Part shown: piece after piece, positions 36,536 to 49,232 of the stretch
Numbering within the stretch: the stretch's first letter is position 1
How the letters are laid out: the number at the start of each line of letters is the position of its first letter
NCBI GenBank assembly: GCA_045837725.1
Contig: JBEWZL010000300.1
Coordinates: 248,001 to 312,000 of the forward strand
Length of the DNA: 64,000 bases
From: Vermamoeba vermiformis
Lineage: Eukaryota > Tubulinea > Echinamoebida
Direction of reading: 5' to 3'
Notes under the pieces: model-generated
What the model saw: the letters and a program-made list of their open reading frames with translations, nothing else
The model's database searches: none
Told to the model about the DNA's origin: nothing
Translations under genes and position numbers: made by a program

Positions 36536-39500
36536 TTAAAAACTGTCTACAGATCGATCACTAATGCCCAAGAAATAAATCAGAGTGGCGAGCGAGGCCT
36601 GATTGATTCTAAATTTAGCTGCTTCTTGCACTTTCGGTTTGGCGTTGAATGCAATACCCAGACCCGCGCGACTGAGCATTAGCAAGTCATTTGCTCCGTC
36701 ACCAATAGCAATCACTTGGTCGTGCGGAATGCCTTCTTCTTGTGCGATCAGATCCAGCAGATCGGCTTTTTTGCGCGCATCCACAATCGGACCCAAGAGC
36801 TGGCCAGTCAACTTGCCATCACGTATCTCGAGTGTGTTGGCGAATGAATAGTCCAAGTTGAGCTTGTCTTTGACGTGCTTGATAATGTGCGTGAAGCCAC
36901 CACTGATGACAGCCAACTTGTAGCCCATCTTCTTGAGAGTTTTGCACAAGAACTTGGCACCAGGTGTGTATTGTATTGCTGCTACGATGTGCGGGATGAT
37001 CTCTGCTGACACTCCGCGCAACAGACCCACGCGTTGTCGCAGTGACTGTTCGAAATCGAGTTCACCATTCATGGCTCGGCGCGTGATGTCTTTCACTTGC
37101 TGTTCTACGCCTGCATATGCCGCCATCTCATCGATGCACTGCGACACTAGTGTAAGTATACTCACAACTGCTGGCTTATTAGACACGTACCTCTTGTTGA
37201 ATCAGCGTGGAGTCCATGTCAAACACCACCAGTCGCTTGATCTTGCGCACGAGTCCCTCAGCTTGCAGTGCAATGTCCGTGTTGAACTCTTTGGCCATGC
37301 TCATCAGCTCTGCTTTGATGCGACTCAAGTCCTCTTCGCTGCTCGAGGGCAGATCCACAACGAACTCCAAGCACTCGAGTTCGTGCACAAATGCGTCCTC
37401 GTCCTCCTCGCCGTAGCGTTTCTTGTTCTTGTCTGCTTTGGCCTCGCTCAGCCGATTGATCTCGCGAATAACACAGCCGCGCGTCTCAATCAACTTGCAG
37501 AACTCGGCCAAGAACTTGAATGTCATGCGCGAGTTGATCACAGTGATTGCGTGGGGAGCGGACTGACGTTCAAGTGACTCGTTGTTTGATTGGTCGAGCA
37601 GTTCAAAGTCCATGTCCATGCCTGGCATGCGCTTCACTTTGAACAACAACTCTTTGAGCACTTGATCGTTGCTGTTCTCGTCGTATTCGAGCAGCACCAC
37701 TAACAACAGATTCTGCTGCAACACGAACTGTCTAATATCTACAATGTGTGCGTGCGATGCAGCCACGATCTCACACAGTGAATACAGCACACCAGGACTG
37801 GAGTTACAGTGTTAAATCACAATCTTTGATCGCAAATATCAATCAATACGCACCCGTCGGGACCAGTGACTGTGACAATTGATCGCTTGTATGTGCGTGT
37901 GTTAGATGGATTCTCGGCGGCTGTTTCAGTGTCTTCTTCGGTGGATATCGAGCGCTTCATGCGTCGCGGCTGAGTCTTGTCCTTAGTCTCCTCGCTGCAG
38001 TTGTTACTTTAGCACGGAAGACAATACTACACGCGCACATACCTCCAAATGTGCTTTGGATAGCCCAACAAATACAGTGTGTCGGACAGATCTTTCTCGC
38101 AGTGCAACAAGTTCAAGTGCGTGTTGTAGTTCTGTGGCGTGGCATCGAATGCAATGCCGAGGCCTGCGAGTGCAATCATGCCCCACGAGACTGGTCCGTC
38201 GCCGATGCAAATACACGCTTCGGGTGATATACCTACGACACCGATTAGTACATCGGTATACTAGAAGTGCTACTCACCTTCTTTTTCAGTCAAGTAAGTC
38301 AACAGATCCATCTTGCGAATTCCATCCACAATAGGCATCTCCAATTTGCCAGTGAATATTTCACCCTCAGGCGTCATTTCAGTCTCGAGTGTGTTGTGGA
38401 ATGCATAATCGAGTCCGAGCTCCTCTTTGACACACTGGCTGATCACATCGAAGCCTGAAGATATGCACGCCAATTTGAATCCCAACTTCTTGAGCGCACG
38501 ACACAAGAACAGTGCGCCCTTGGTGAATTTGATGTGTTCTTCTACGCCCTGCAACAGCTTGGTCGATGCTCCCTTCAACAAAGCCACTCGCTCAGTGATG
38601 CTGCCGATGAAGTTCTTGTCGCCGTGTGCGGCACGGATGGCTTTCATTTTGTCGAGCACACCAATCTTGTCACCGAGATATTCGAGCAGATCAAAGGTCT
38701 GTATCAGTGTGTTGTTCATGTCAAATACCACCATGCGCTTCTTGCGTCGCAACAAACTCTCGGCTTGCACTGCAATGTCTGAGAAGTGCCGCCGACCCAC
38801 TTGCAGCAATGCGCCTTTAAAGGCCGATAAATCACATTCTTTGTTACATCGTTAATATCTGTCACTACCAGTGTGATATATGGCATACCAGCAGGGACAT
38901 TGACGACAAATTCAACAGCAGAACTCTTCTTCTTGTTGTTCTTGTCGCTGAGATTGATGATCTTCGTGATGTTCACGTGGAAGTTGGACAGCACTTGACA
39001 AAAGTCGCGATAACACGTGGCAGGGACGTGAGAGTGCGGACTGAGAATTGTCAGCACATAGTCTGAGCCAGTGTTCGAGGCCGTGGGATTAGCAGCGACA
39101 CCAGCGATCTTGTACGTCATTTCGAGGCCCAAGTGCGTGCAGGTCAAGAGCAAGTCTTTGACCACTGCGACACTCGGCGTGGCAATCACAATGCCGACTG
39201 ACAGCGCGCCTGCGACACTCAGCGAGCGCACTGCACGGTATTGCACGACTTGTCCTTGCGCGAGTTCAGCAGCGAGTGTGCTCATCAACTGCGTGAGTAC
39301 ATTGGCCTTGTTGGGACCACTAGAAGCGAGTGTTAGTCAAACAAAGAGGACTTTCAGACGAGGGTAAGAAACTTGGAATAATTCAGTTTTTTTAGTAAAA
39401 AATTTTAAAATTATTATATCGGTAAAAATAACTCGGTCATCGACTGATCAAATAATTCGTGTGGTCAGCAAATTTCTAGATCTGGATCCAATTCAAAAAA

Positions 39501-39637
39501 ATTTGTCACGATTGCAAAAATACCGAGTCAAAGCTAGCTGAACTAAGATGCACACAAATTAGCCTATTGTTAGATACTAACGTTATGGTAAAATTTATCT
39601 CGTGCTCGAAGTTGTTGGCATCTGTGTTCTGTGACAT
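36536..39637 (-). CDS. Duplicated SerB-type phosphatase: ACT-ACT-HAD x2, first HAD degenerate
   Basis: The C-terminal half looks like an active phosphoserine phosphatase (last step of serine synthesis): FDMDSTLIQQE (motif I, DxDxT), ISGG (motif II), KKADLL (motif III) and IGDGANDLLML (motif IV). The N-terminal half has the same layout. Two ACT-like domains (INFTI then TGPNKANVLTQLM after splicing; VLTILSPHSHVPATCYRDF) precede a second HAD domain with FDMNNTLIQ and CIGDGPVSWGM. There the general-acid aspartate and the second motif-IV aspartate are missing. The halves are joined in phase through ordinary introns (SEETKDKTQPRR bridge) and no stop. Total about 900 aa. Exon 1 (39582-39637) is separated by a 262 bp intron. 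The first half may be regulatory. Confidence 0.88.
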
Positions 39638-40143
39638 TTTGCGAGTAACCGACTAGGATTGACAATCAAATTACAAAGAAACCATAAACGTGATAGTAAT
39701 AGTCGTAGTTCGTCGACAAACCGTGAAAAATGAACGGGTGCAATTTCCGGATTCGTTTTACGAATTAATTCGACAGAAAATTAAAATCGGTAAATGTCGA
39801 CCAAGTACATAATGGGCTCGCTTGTTTCGTCAATCTTCAACACAAATAAACTAACGGTTTGTGCTCCAAAAAGAAAAAAAAAGGAAGCAATATAGCTTGA
39901 TCGGGCAACAACCTTTCGAAATTTACAATCGGTTGGTTCATATAAGGACGCTCGAGCTTACCGGTGTTACATGCGTCGGAAAAATCAACAGGTATTCACT
40001 GATTGGTCCAATCAGCAGCACAAAAAAATAAAGCGAGGCCAAAAAAAATCTCGGCCAAGATTGCACCGAAGGATTTTAACCAAGATTTTTTTTTGTTCTT
40101 TTTCATTCGCTCAATCAAACGAAACACCTCAAACCTTGTCAAA
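39638..40143. other. Divergent intergenic region, cofilin promoter
   Basis: 506 bp between the duplicated SerB start and the cofilin start, the largest non-coding gap in the window. It is AT-rich with long A runs and a T9 tract at about 40085-40093. A small inverted repeat CGAG...CTCG surrounds an A8 run near 40034-40055. No exon or RNA gene was seen. The length suits a strong promoter for the highly expressed cofilin gene; specific sites were not identified. Confidence 0.5.
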
Positions 40144-40794
40144 ATGGTATGTATTTATCTGTAGCTAAGCATTTCTTATTGATCCCTTCCATATTTCAAA
40201 TTTTTTTTGCATCTTGTTTTTTGATTTGAAAAACGTTAGATTAACCGTCGTTAAATTACAGTCCAACACCGGTATTGCCGTCGATAACGAATGCGTCAAT
40301 GAGTTCAACGCCTTCAAGTTGAGAAACACTCACCGTTACATCGTCTTCAAGATTGAAAACGCCAAGGAGATCAAGATTGAAAAGAAGGGTGATACCTCTG
40401 CCACTTACGACGAGTTCTTGAAGCAACTCCCGGACAACGACTGCAGATACGCCGTCTACAACTTCGAATACAACCAAGCCGACGGTTTCAGAAGCAAAAT
40501 CGTCTTCTTCCTCTGGTAAATATTTTTTACTTTATTTTTTAAATTTTAATTTGTGACTTTCTGCTACCCAAATTTACTCTACAATTAATCTTATAATCCT
40601 ATTATAACGTGTACTTATTATTTTTTAACAGGGCCCCTGACACTGCTCCCACCAAGAGCAAGATGTTGTACGCCGGTACCAAGGACACCTTGAAGAAGAA
40701 CCTCCAAGGTTTGCAAGTCGAAATGCAAGGTACTGACAAGTCTGAGGTCGATCAATCCGAAGTTCTTGCTAAGTGCCAATCTATCTCCAAATAA
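40144..40794 (+). CDS. Cofilin / actin-depolymerising factor
   Basis: Severs and depolymerises actin filaments. Exon 1 is just the ATG (40144-40146), followed by a 115 bp intron. Exon 2 (40262-40518) and exon 3 (40632-40794) complete a protein of 140 aa, the usual size. SNTGIAVDNECVNEFNAFKL carries the N-terminal serine that is the usual phosphorylation/actin-contact site. RYAVYNFEYNQADG and SKIVFFLWAPDTAP are the ADF-homology core, and KSKMLYAGTKDTLKKNL is the long actin-binding helix. Codon use is strongly biased to a few C-ending codons, as expected of a highly expressed gene. Confidence 0.96.
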
Positions 40795-41094
40795 GAGCTC
40801 TCGGTTAAAACTAAGGGCAACTTTTTTACTTCGATCAAACCGTTAATATAACGGAATGGTCCGAAGTAAATTGGATTGTTACTATTTTAGAAGAGCTTCT
40901 TTACCTTGTGTCAATAAATAAAAATTATAAATTATTAAACAACAACGAAACTCATCTTTTTTTTGGTCGGATGGCAAGAAAATCTTTTTTTCAATTTAGT
41001 TTAAAGGGAACACGGTACTCAGCTTATACATCCTTTTATAAATGCACGTCTCTTTTTACAAATTAACAATTTGGACAGAATCAACAAAAATATC
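40795..41094. other. Convergent 3' region between cofilin and CNOT3
   Basis: 300 bp between two stop codons. It contains an AATAAATAAAAATT-type polyadenylation region near 40914 and an imperfect palindrome AGAAGAGCTTCTTT at about 40889. Nothing else is apparent. Confidence 0.5.
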
Positions 41095-43047
41095 TCAATT
41101 AAAATCGAGTTTCAGATCTTCGAGGTACTTGTATTCAAACTTGAACTCGCTCTTCTTTCGCTGGCACCAACCAGTCTCGTAGTCGAAATATACATAGGTG
41201 CCTTGCTCGTACTCGGGCGTAATTTCTGTTGGCTCTTCGTGGCGCTGGAACCACGTGAGATATTTTTTGTGGTAGCGCCAGTACTGCCTCTTCAGCTCTT
41301 TGGCGGCGAGGTACTGTTGATAGGTGCCCTGTTGGTAGTAGAAGATGAAGAACAGCGTGTCCATGTCGAACTTCTCGTAGAGAGCCGCATTGTCAAAGTA
41401 CGGGGCTACGGTGGTCGGATAGTACGGCGGGGTCGGAATATTGCCATTTTTGGCCATTCCACTGCTCGCAGCACTGGCACTGGTGTTGTACCGGCGAGGA
41501 TAGCCATAGCTGTCCTGAGGCTCGGGAATGTTGTCGAAACTCAGCTCGAGCATGGCTTGAGGACTCATGGCACTCGTTTTGCCACTCGTGGTGAGTGCGC
41601 TGTCAATGCTAGCTGATGATGAGGACAGTGAGGGCTGTGGTGAAGTTTGAGTGACAGCAGGAGTGCTGGGGGCAGAGGGCTTCTTGGTCTTGGTGTCTTC
41701 AACTGCGGGGGTGGGAGGTGGCGTTGTTTTAGTTGCAGGTGGTGCAGTTGGTGCACTCGTCTTCGGTGTGGCAGCAGGGGTTGTGGTCTTTTCATTCGTG
41801 TTCAATTGTGCGCGAGCTAGATCTGCAAGACTGTTTGGACTCTTTTCATTGACTTTAGGAGCAGGAGTGCTGACACTTGTCTTGCTCGGAGCGGGTGTTG
41901 GAGTAGCACTGGTGGGGGCTGGTGTCGTGCTGCTCGATCGACTCTTGTTCTCTGGCTCATCTGTCTTGTGCTTGTCACCCTTCACAAGAGAAATGTTATG
42001 CTCAGTAACAATAAGACAGTACTCGAGGTACATACAGATTTCAGTGACTCGTTCGTGTTGTTGCTGGAGGTCGAAGACACCGTGTTGCTGCTCGTGGTGA
42101 GACCTTTACGATCGCTCTTCTCACCCGCGCCCTCATCATCGCTCTTGTCCGCAGAGTCGTCCGAGTCATCACCGAGATCGAGATCGAATTCGTCACCCTC
42201 TTCGGGGATACCATCCACGCCCAGCAAATCTTTGAAGCTGTCGTAGATAGTCTCGTCCTCAATAAAATCGGGTTCTTGATTGTTTTCTACATAGTACTCA
42301 ACATTGTCCTTAATCTCTTCAATCTCGTCGCGTGTAATGTTGTCGTTCTCCCACATGCGCAACATCTTTTCGAGACACAGCAAGTGGAAGTTGTGGCGCG
42401 CGAGTGACTTGGAATAATGTTCTAGTTCTTGTGCTGATGGATTCTTCTTTGCGTTAATAGCCTCTTTTTTCATTTCAAAGTCGTCAATCTGAATCTTGAG
42501 CTCGTCAATCATTTTCTGGATCCACACTCGAATCTCGCCCTTTGGATCTTCCTTTTTGGCATTCTCTCGTGCATTAAGCAGACCTTCTTTACTGTACGCT
42601 TTTGTTTTTGATTCTTTCTCGTAATTTTTGAATTTTTCCATTTCCTATTTGATTGATTGAGATAGGGAAGACGATTTCAGAATTATTGAAAAATAATTTT
42701 AAAAATTCAATATCAATTAATTGAGATTGTTTACTTACGACTTCTATCCTCTTACGAGCATCAATTAGCGGGGATTTATTTTTAATTTCATTTGATGAAA
42801 CCCAACTTTTAATTTGCTCTCGCAGCCTCTGTAATTTCTTGATCTCTTTTTTCATATCATTTTCGTGTTTTTCCTTTTGATTATTGCTGTTGGCATTGGA
42901 GACTTTCTTTAAAAATCCCTCAAATTCTATAATGCCTTCGTTCACTTTTTTCAGAACGCGCTCGATCTCGCCTAATATAATTCGCATTAGTCTCATAATA
43001 AGCAGTGTATGAGCGCCAATACCTTGTAATTTCCTATTAGTTGCCAT
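41095..43047 (-). CDS. CNOT3: CCR4-NOT complex subunit 3 (NOT3/NOT5)
   Basis: A scaffold subunit of the CCR4-NOT deadenylase. The N-terminus is made by splicing MATNRKLQ to EIERVLKKVNEGIIEFEGF, the classical NOT3 coiled-coil start. It continues LQRLREQIKSWVSSNEIK, SPLIDARKRIE, YSKEGL and the helix pair ending HNFHLLCLEKMLRMWENDN. A threonine, alanine and proline-rich linker of about 200 residues follows. The C-terminal NOT box is DTLFFIFYYQQGTYQQYLAA, KELKRQYWRYHKKYLTWFQR, YEQGTYVYFDYETGW. Length is about 590 aa, shorter than human CNOT3 mainly in the linker. It is divergent from MAK16 with 122 bp between. Confidence 0.95.
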
Positions 43048-43169
43048 CTAATTATTATATTGGGCGAATTAGTGTTCTCTAATCCTCAGTAAAAGCGTGG
43101 AATAAAAATTGTCACTGCTTCCTACCACTTTTGTTTTTTATCGAACATAAGAACCACTCGTCAAACAAC

Positions 43170-44370
43170 ATGCAACAAGACGATATCGTTTGGGAGGTTA
43201 TCAATAACGGCTTTTGCTCGTTCAAAACAAAGTAAGTTTTTGGATTCGAATCTCAATCGCGAAACCAGATCGTTAACATATTGATTAAATAGGACTGACA
43301 CACAAACCTTTTGCAAGAATGTATATAATTTAACAGGCTTGTGCAATCGTATGTCTTGTCCACTGGCTAACAGCCGCTATGCAACAGTGATCGAACGAGA
43401 TGGTAAATTACCCAATAATGTTTATTTGCTGCTAAAAATTACGAGAGCAAACACGCTTAATTATTGTGGAAATAGTTTCACACGAAGTTTAATTCTATAG
43501 AAAATATATTTTGGATCGTGTTAGGATTTCGGATCTGCTGACATGAAATACTTACACAATTATATTTAGGTATGTGCTATTTATACGTCAAAACAGCAGA
43601 ACGAAGTCATACTCCAGCTACAATGTGGGAGATTACACGACTGAAGCGCGGCTACGGCGAGGCATTGAAACAGATCGACGAGCTGCTGATTTACTGGCCC
43701 GAGTATTACATTCACAAAGTCAAACAACGCTTCACCAAGATCACACAGTACCTCATTAGACTGCGCAAACTGCGTAACAAAGTCGGCAAGAAGATCGTGC
43801 ACGTCAACAAAAAAGTTGAACGTCGCGAGGCCAAGCGCGAAGAGAAGGCAGAGGCCGCAGCACAACTCGACAAAGCCATCAAAAAGGAGCTGTTGGAACG
43901 ATTGCACAAAGGTGTCTATCCCGAGGGCGTGGTCAACTTCCCGCAGAAAGCCTTCGAAGAGGTGCTGCAAGATGAAGGCGCGCAAGAGGAAGAGTTGGAC
44001 GAGGAATACGAAGAGGAACTTGAGGGCGATGTTGATGCCTATGTGGAGCAATATGATGACGATGAAGACGACGAGGACGATGACGAGGAGAGTGGACTCG
44101 ATGAGGACGATGAGAAGAACATTGAAGAATGTAAGTATAGTGCTTAATAGTCTCCTCTCTCTAGTAGTACTCACACATCACGCAGTTTTGAAAGGCGGTG
44201 CTTCGTCAGGACGAAAGCGCAAATTGGCAGATCCAAAGGATAGCAGAAGTAAGTGCTGGGTGTAAACTAATACGTTATGATGATACTCACGGTTGTTTGT
44301 AGAATCTAAGAGGCCTCATATCAATATCGAATACGAAGAAGAAAATAGATCCACAACGCAGAAGCATTAA
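43170..44370 (+). CDS. MAK16: Ribosome biogenesis protein MAK16
   Basis: A nucleolar factor needed for 60S assembly. Exon 1 encodes [19 protein letters not shown]. The spliced continuation [19 protein letters not shown] and [13 protein letters not shown] holds the four-cysteine zinc-binding set of the family. [20 protein letters not shown] and [20 protein letters not shown] follow exactly as in MAK16. The C-terminal half is charged, with a long acidic run and a basic nuclear-localisation stretch (GRKRKL). Length is about 300 aa, normal for the family. Confidence 0.96.
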
Positions 44371-44454
44371 TAATTTGTTAATAATAAATGAACACAATCT
44401 GATATAGAGCTGATGCAGAAGTTTATTCACATTGAAGGTATAATACAAAGCTAA

Positions 44455-46072
44455 TTACATGCGGCGAGGGAGCGGTGATTTGTTGCCGAGCGGATGTGCC
44501 TCGTGCTGCGGACCTTTGAACAAAAAGTAGCAATAATCATTCAAATCTTTGCTGAAGCTCAGTGACTGCACCACTGTGTCGCGCTGATGTTGCTCGAGTG
44601 CCAACAACACAGTGGACTGCTTGGTGATGATTGGCACGAGCTTGGCGAGGGCGAGTTGACTGACGCGTGCCTGCTCAAAGTAGAGCAAGAGATCTTCACT
44701 CAATAACGTGAGGGACTGAGTCATGAGCTTGGCGGTGAGGTCACTGAAGGGCCTGGACTCGATGATGTCACGCGTCTCGTTGATGAGCAGACGATAGGCT
44801 TGATTCTCATCCAAGTCCTCGTCCTCGTCCTCGACCACCATAGCACTCTCCTCTTCGCGCGGCAACAACACGCCGACGAGGGCACCGATCCAGCACTCTT
44901 GTTCGACGCTGCGTTGAACGTCTAACAGCAGACCTGTCACGTGCTCGGCAGCCATGACACGTGTCAATGGAATGTCTTTAATGACACGTGTGACATGGGG
45001 TCGTAACTTGTCAATCAGTTGCGTGAGACCGTGCGTGAGGGCCCATTGTCCCACAGCGACATAGCGCGACTGAGCAGCGGGTGGCAAGAGTGGAGTGTGC
45101 GGCGGTGTGTGCACATCGACTCCTGTGCGCTGTGTCAGTCCACGACGGGCCATGCTCTCAGCGCGACTCGTCTCTTGTTCTGCCATGGCGTAGCGCGCGA
45201 CAAGGTTGACTTGCACGCGCAACAAGAGGCAGATCAACACTGGCGCATAGAGCGACACGACGAGCTGCAGGAATGCTGCAGAGAGTTGTCAGCAACGACA
45301 ACTGACACTACAAGCGATAGTACTTACACGCTACTTTCAGCTCTTCCCACAGTCGCATCTTCTCTTCTTCAGCGGCTTTTGCGTCACTTGCAGCGTCATT
45401 TTTAATCTCCTCATCGGCATTGGATTGCGTAGGTGCATTATCAGCTGTAGTTGCTGTAGTCGTGCCTTCGTTTTGGTGCGTATTGGTTGTGTCAGGTGTA
45501 TTAGTTTCACTATTGCTCTGCTCTGTACTGCTCGATCCTTCGCTCTTAGAGGGATCTATTTCTGTAGTGGTGTTGGTATTGTCTGTAGAGGATGTATTTT
45601 GTGCGTTATTATTATTTTCGATATTTTCTACATTTTTCTTGAGTTTTTTAGAACTGGCGAGTCTAATCCTGCTCAGCAACTCTTCCACTTGACATTCAGC
45701 TTTGATCTTGCGTTGCAAAATAGGCAAGAATGATACCAATGTATTATCTGCTACGCTTTGATTGGAAGAAAAGTATTCAACGGAGAAATTGGGTTGATCG
45801 AAAGCAGATCCAAACAAGTTCTTTGCTTGACCCAAAAATCCAGCGCCATCTAATGGAGAGCCCTCGCCATCAGCACCCTCCTTCAACATTTCTTGTAAAT
45901 CATCAAGCTTCAGCGTCTTCTTGAGCAGATATGACGTCAGTGCGGAGGTTACGCGCTGTTTCCCATCGACTAGCCACCAACCGACCCCAGCCGCAACTGA
46001 GCCTAGTAGTGCTGTCTTCCACTTGTGTTGTTTGACCGTGCGCCAGATCCGTCCAGCCCACTCTTGTGCCAT
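44455..46072 (-). CDS. PEX3: Peroxisome biogenesis factor 3
   Basis: PEX3 anchors PEX19 and so inserts peroxisomal membrane proteins. The N-terminus MAQEWAGRIWRTVKQHKWK and the segment ALLGSVAAGVGWWLV form the membrane anchor. PEX19-contact region and family signature: MRLWEELKVA spliced to FLQLVVSLYAPVLICLLLRV, then QVNLVARYAM. The central region has a serine, threonine and asparagine-rich insert (about 60 residues), and an acidic loop lies near residue 390. C-terminal blocks ALEQHQRDTVVQSLSFSKDL close it. Total about 505 aa against a usual 370-440, the excess being low-complexity. Two exons are seen, unusually few for the window. Its presence implies peroxisomes. Confidence 0.92.
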
Positions 46073-46193
46073 TGCGAATAATTCAGTGAAAAAATAAAAG
46101 ACAAAAAATTTTTCGTGTCTTGGCTGAGCGAAGTCTCAAACCAGTATTAACACACAAAGATAGTGACGACCACAACATATTGAAGGTAAAACC

Positions 46194-47999
46194 ATGAGCG
46201 AAAATACCATCGAAGAACTTGTCCATCACGCGACAAGCAGTATGCTAATTAATGCAGGTAAATGAGACGACGTGCTATTAGATATATTTTGTAGCGTAAA
46301 AGACAGTACAAGACCACTTTCTATCTTTGTTCTGCTCGCCTTTTTGAAATTGAAAAAAACAGAAAAATTCAGAATTTTGCCTAATTATTATTCTGCAGAC
46401 TGGAATTTGAACCTACGTATTGTAGACCTATTAAACAATTCTCCTAAATAGTAAGTAAATTAAAGTTTTCGAAATAATTGCTAATGAAGCGCAGCGCGGA
46501 AGAAGTCGGAGAAAATATTAAAAAGCGCATGAAGCACAAAACAGGTCACGTCGTAGAGCTGTGCTTTGTGGTATGTTATAATTGATTTTGTCCCCTAGGA
46601 TTCTGATATCTAAGATTTTGTTCCGTGACATCAGTTGATGGACACGCTGATGAAGAACAACGCGTGCATGATACCAGTGCTCGGTCGACGCGAATTCATC
46701 GACGAGGTGCTGAAGGTGATCCAAAACAAACAGAAAGAGTTCGTTGAGGCCCGTGAGAAAGCACTCGACTTTGTGCAGTACTACGGTGAGGCCTTCCGTG
46801 ACGACAAGAAACTTCACTTTGCAGCGGCACTGAGCGGTCTCAAAGTCAAGGCTGTCAGTCTGCCGCCCAAGCGCAACGAGGCCTACAGACCTCCCACCCC
46901 ACTGCAAGGATCGAAGCACAGCCACAGTGCCGTGCACGAGGACTTCCACGAGGAGTCAGACGAAGATGTCATTCCCAGTCAGCTGCAAGTGCAACAGAGT
47001 GTGGCGAGTGAGAGCATGATGACGCAGATTGAAGTCGGCAAGACCAATGCCGAGCTGTTGAAAGACATGTTGGTGAACTTGCCTGCAGATGAGCCCGTGC
47101 AGCGAGCGGTGCAAGAGAACGAGTTGATTGCTGCAGTCGTGCCCAAGTGTCGCGAGGTTCATCAGCGCACAGTGGGCATGATTCAGAACATGGACGAGTT
47201 GTTCGCACAGCCCAATGCTGATCGATTGATTGAAGAGCTGTTGAATGTCAACTCTCAGCTGTCATTCGTACTCGGACTCTACGATGACGCTGTCAAAAAG
47301 GGCATTCGACCGAGCATCAATCCACTCAATGTCTCAGGCTTTGTCGAGAACACCAGTGATGCACCGAGTCAGCCCAAGAGCAAGAAGCACGACAAGCCTG
47401 AGAAGCGTGAGGACCCAGTGATTGCACCCAGCGGCAGTCCCAGTGCTATCAACATCACTCTGCCGAAGAAGGGTGACAAAGACAAGGACAAAAAAGGAAA
47501 AACAAAGAAAGACAGACCTTCGACACATGTACAGCCAACACCTGTCAGTGTGTCGCACGCACAGCCTGAAACACTGATCAGCTTCGATCAGCCGGTGAAT
47601 CCAGTGACACCTGTCAATCCTCAGCCTGTCAACACCTACAATCCGTTCGTGCCCCTCGTCCAAGCACCACCCACAACAGCTGGGCATGTGTCCCCGCCAC
47701 AGTCCGCCAAGCCCACATTTGCCAGTGACGACGATGACTTTGCTATGTTGGCTAAGCGTCAGCGCCCTCCTTCACAGACAATGACACCTGTCAATGTCCA
47801 GCCTGTACCATCCACCACAGTCACGTACAACCCCTTTGTGCCCCTCACACAGCCCAATCCAGTGCCAGTCGTGTCTGCTGTGCCCAACACTGTCGCCCCT
47901 GCGCCGTACAATCCTTTCTTATCGACTTCACCGCAGCCCAGCACACAACAGAAGAAACCCAAGTTCGATTCAATCGATGATATGTTGAAAGACCTGTAA
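46194..47999 (+). CDS. VHS-GAT endosomal adaptor (TOM1-like)
   Basis: A ubiquitin- and clathrin-linked sorting adaptor of the TOM1/GGA/LSB5 type. Residues 1 to about 125 form the VHS domain (NTIEELVHHATSSML, DWNLNLRIVDLLNNSPKYAE, FVLMDTLMKNNACMIPVLG). A GAT domain follows at about 190-285 (NAELLKDMLVNLPADEPVQ, MDELFAQPNADRLIEELLNV, GLYDDAVKKG). There is no gamma-adaptin ear, so it is TOM1-like and not GGA-like. The long disordered tail carries a clathrin-box-like LISFD and three NPF motifs (YNPFVPL twice, YNPFLS) that bind EH domains. Amoebozoan Tom1 is thought to act as an ancestral ESCRT-0. Three small introns lie in the VHS part; the rest is one exon. Confidence 0.9.
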
Positions 48000-48142
48000 T
48001 ATATGTACTCATATCTACCGAACTCGCTGTACAGTTTGTTAATAGCAACTCAGTAAAACTATTTTTTGAGACACGGTTCAAATTTAGTATTTTGTTCGTC
48101 GAGACCAACAAACAAGCACAGCAGGCAAATATATAAGACAAT

Positions 48143-49172
48143 ATGTACAACGGTATTGGTCTTTCGACAGCACGAGGTACGGGCACCAACGGATATGTTA
48201 CAAAGAATGCAGCCTCGTTACCTAAAGCAAAGAGAGGACCTATCGAGCGACATCAAGATATTAAGCCAGAAAAAATTAAACAAGCTGATCCAGAAATATT
48301 GGAACACGAGAAGAAACGACAGATCGAGATCAAGGTGACAAAGTGGGCCGACGAGCAAGGATTATTAGACGCTGAGTACGTAAAATTACCAATATAATTT
48401 AGTAATTATTTTCCAAGTTAAATGATCAGGTCCCAAGTGAAAATAATTCTATGCTTCTTCCTTTGCTGCGAAAATACAGTTACTAATTCTTGTAGTATGC
48501 CGCGTGATAAATTAGAACAAGAGCTCGCTAAAGCACGTGAACGATTTACTATCGAATTTGAACGCGAGGCAGCAGATCGAAATTCGTCCAAGCGCAAGAA
48601 AGAGTAATGCCACCAAACTTACTATTAATACTCAATACTGACCTATCGCCAGAGACGAGACACACGCGCGATTGCAAGCCAAAGAGACCCAGTACAAAGA
48701 ACTGGCCGGCGCACTCGGCATTGACAACGAGTATCAACACGGCAGCGCGTTTGACCGCGATTTGCAGCAACAAAAGCGCATGGAGAAGATGCGACAGCGC
48801 ATTGAAGACGAAGAGCGCAGGAAGCGTGAGATAAGGGAGGCTGAGCGCGATCGACGTCGTGATGAGAAGAAGCGACGCCGCGACGACAGCGATGAGGAGG
48901 ACACGCGCGACAAGAAACGAGTGCGCGGTGACGAGGACAAGCCACGCGATCGACGCGATGACAAGCGAGATGACAGACGAGGTGACAGAAGAGAAGACAA
49001 GCGTGATGATAGGAGAGAGGACAGAGGCCGAGAACGACGGGACAGATCTGAGTCCCCGCGTGGTCGCAAGAGATCTAGATCCGCTTCTCGTTCCTCTTCG
49101 AGCAGCTCTTCTAGCAAATCACGTTCATCATCGTCAAGTTCTAGCCGTTCTAGCTCTCGCAGCAGTCGATAA
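48143..49172 (+). CDS. CWC21/SRRM2-like splicing factor with RS tail
   Basis: A spliceosome-associated protein of the cwf21 family. MYNGIGLSTARGTGTNGYV is the conserved start that in Cwc21/SRRM2 threads next to the exon channel. The cwf21 domain comes as LEHEKKRQIEIKVTKWADEQ in exon 1. The rest of the domain is rich in charged helices (LEQELAKARERF). The C-terminal half is an arginine, aspartate and glutamate-rich repeat region followed by a serine/arginine tail ending SSSRSSSRSSR, typical of SR-related splicing factors. Four exons, total about 280 aa: far shorter than human SRRM2 and nearer the ancestral Cwc21 size. Confidence 0.9.
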
Positions 49173-49232
49173 ATTGTTTTGTAATAAAATATATTTATAA
49201 GAAGCTATGTACATTGGAGACTGACTCGTCTT

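Noticed and set aside
36536-39637. Two separate phosphoserine phosphatase genes in tandem
   Set aside because: No stop, polyadenylation signal or promoter-sized gap lies between the halves; ordinary introns join them in phase.
39971-40168. Small basic frame upstream of cofilin
   Set aside because: It lies in the promoter/leader, consists of lysine-rich low complexity from A runs, and overlaps the cofilin ATG-only exon.
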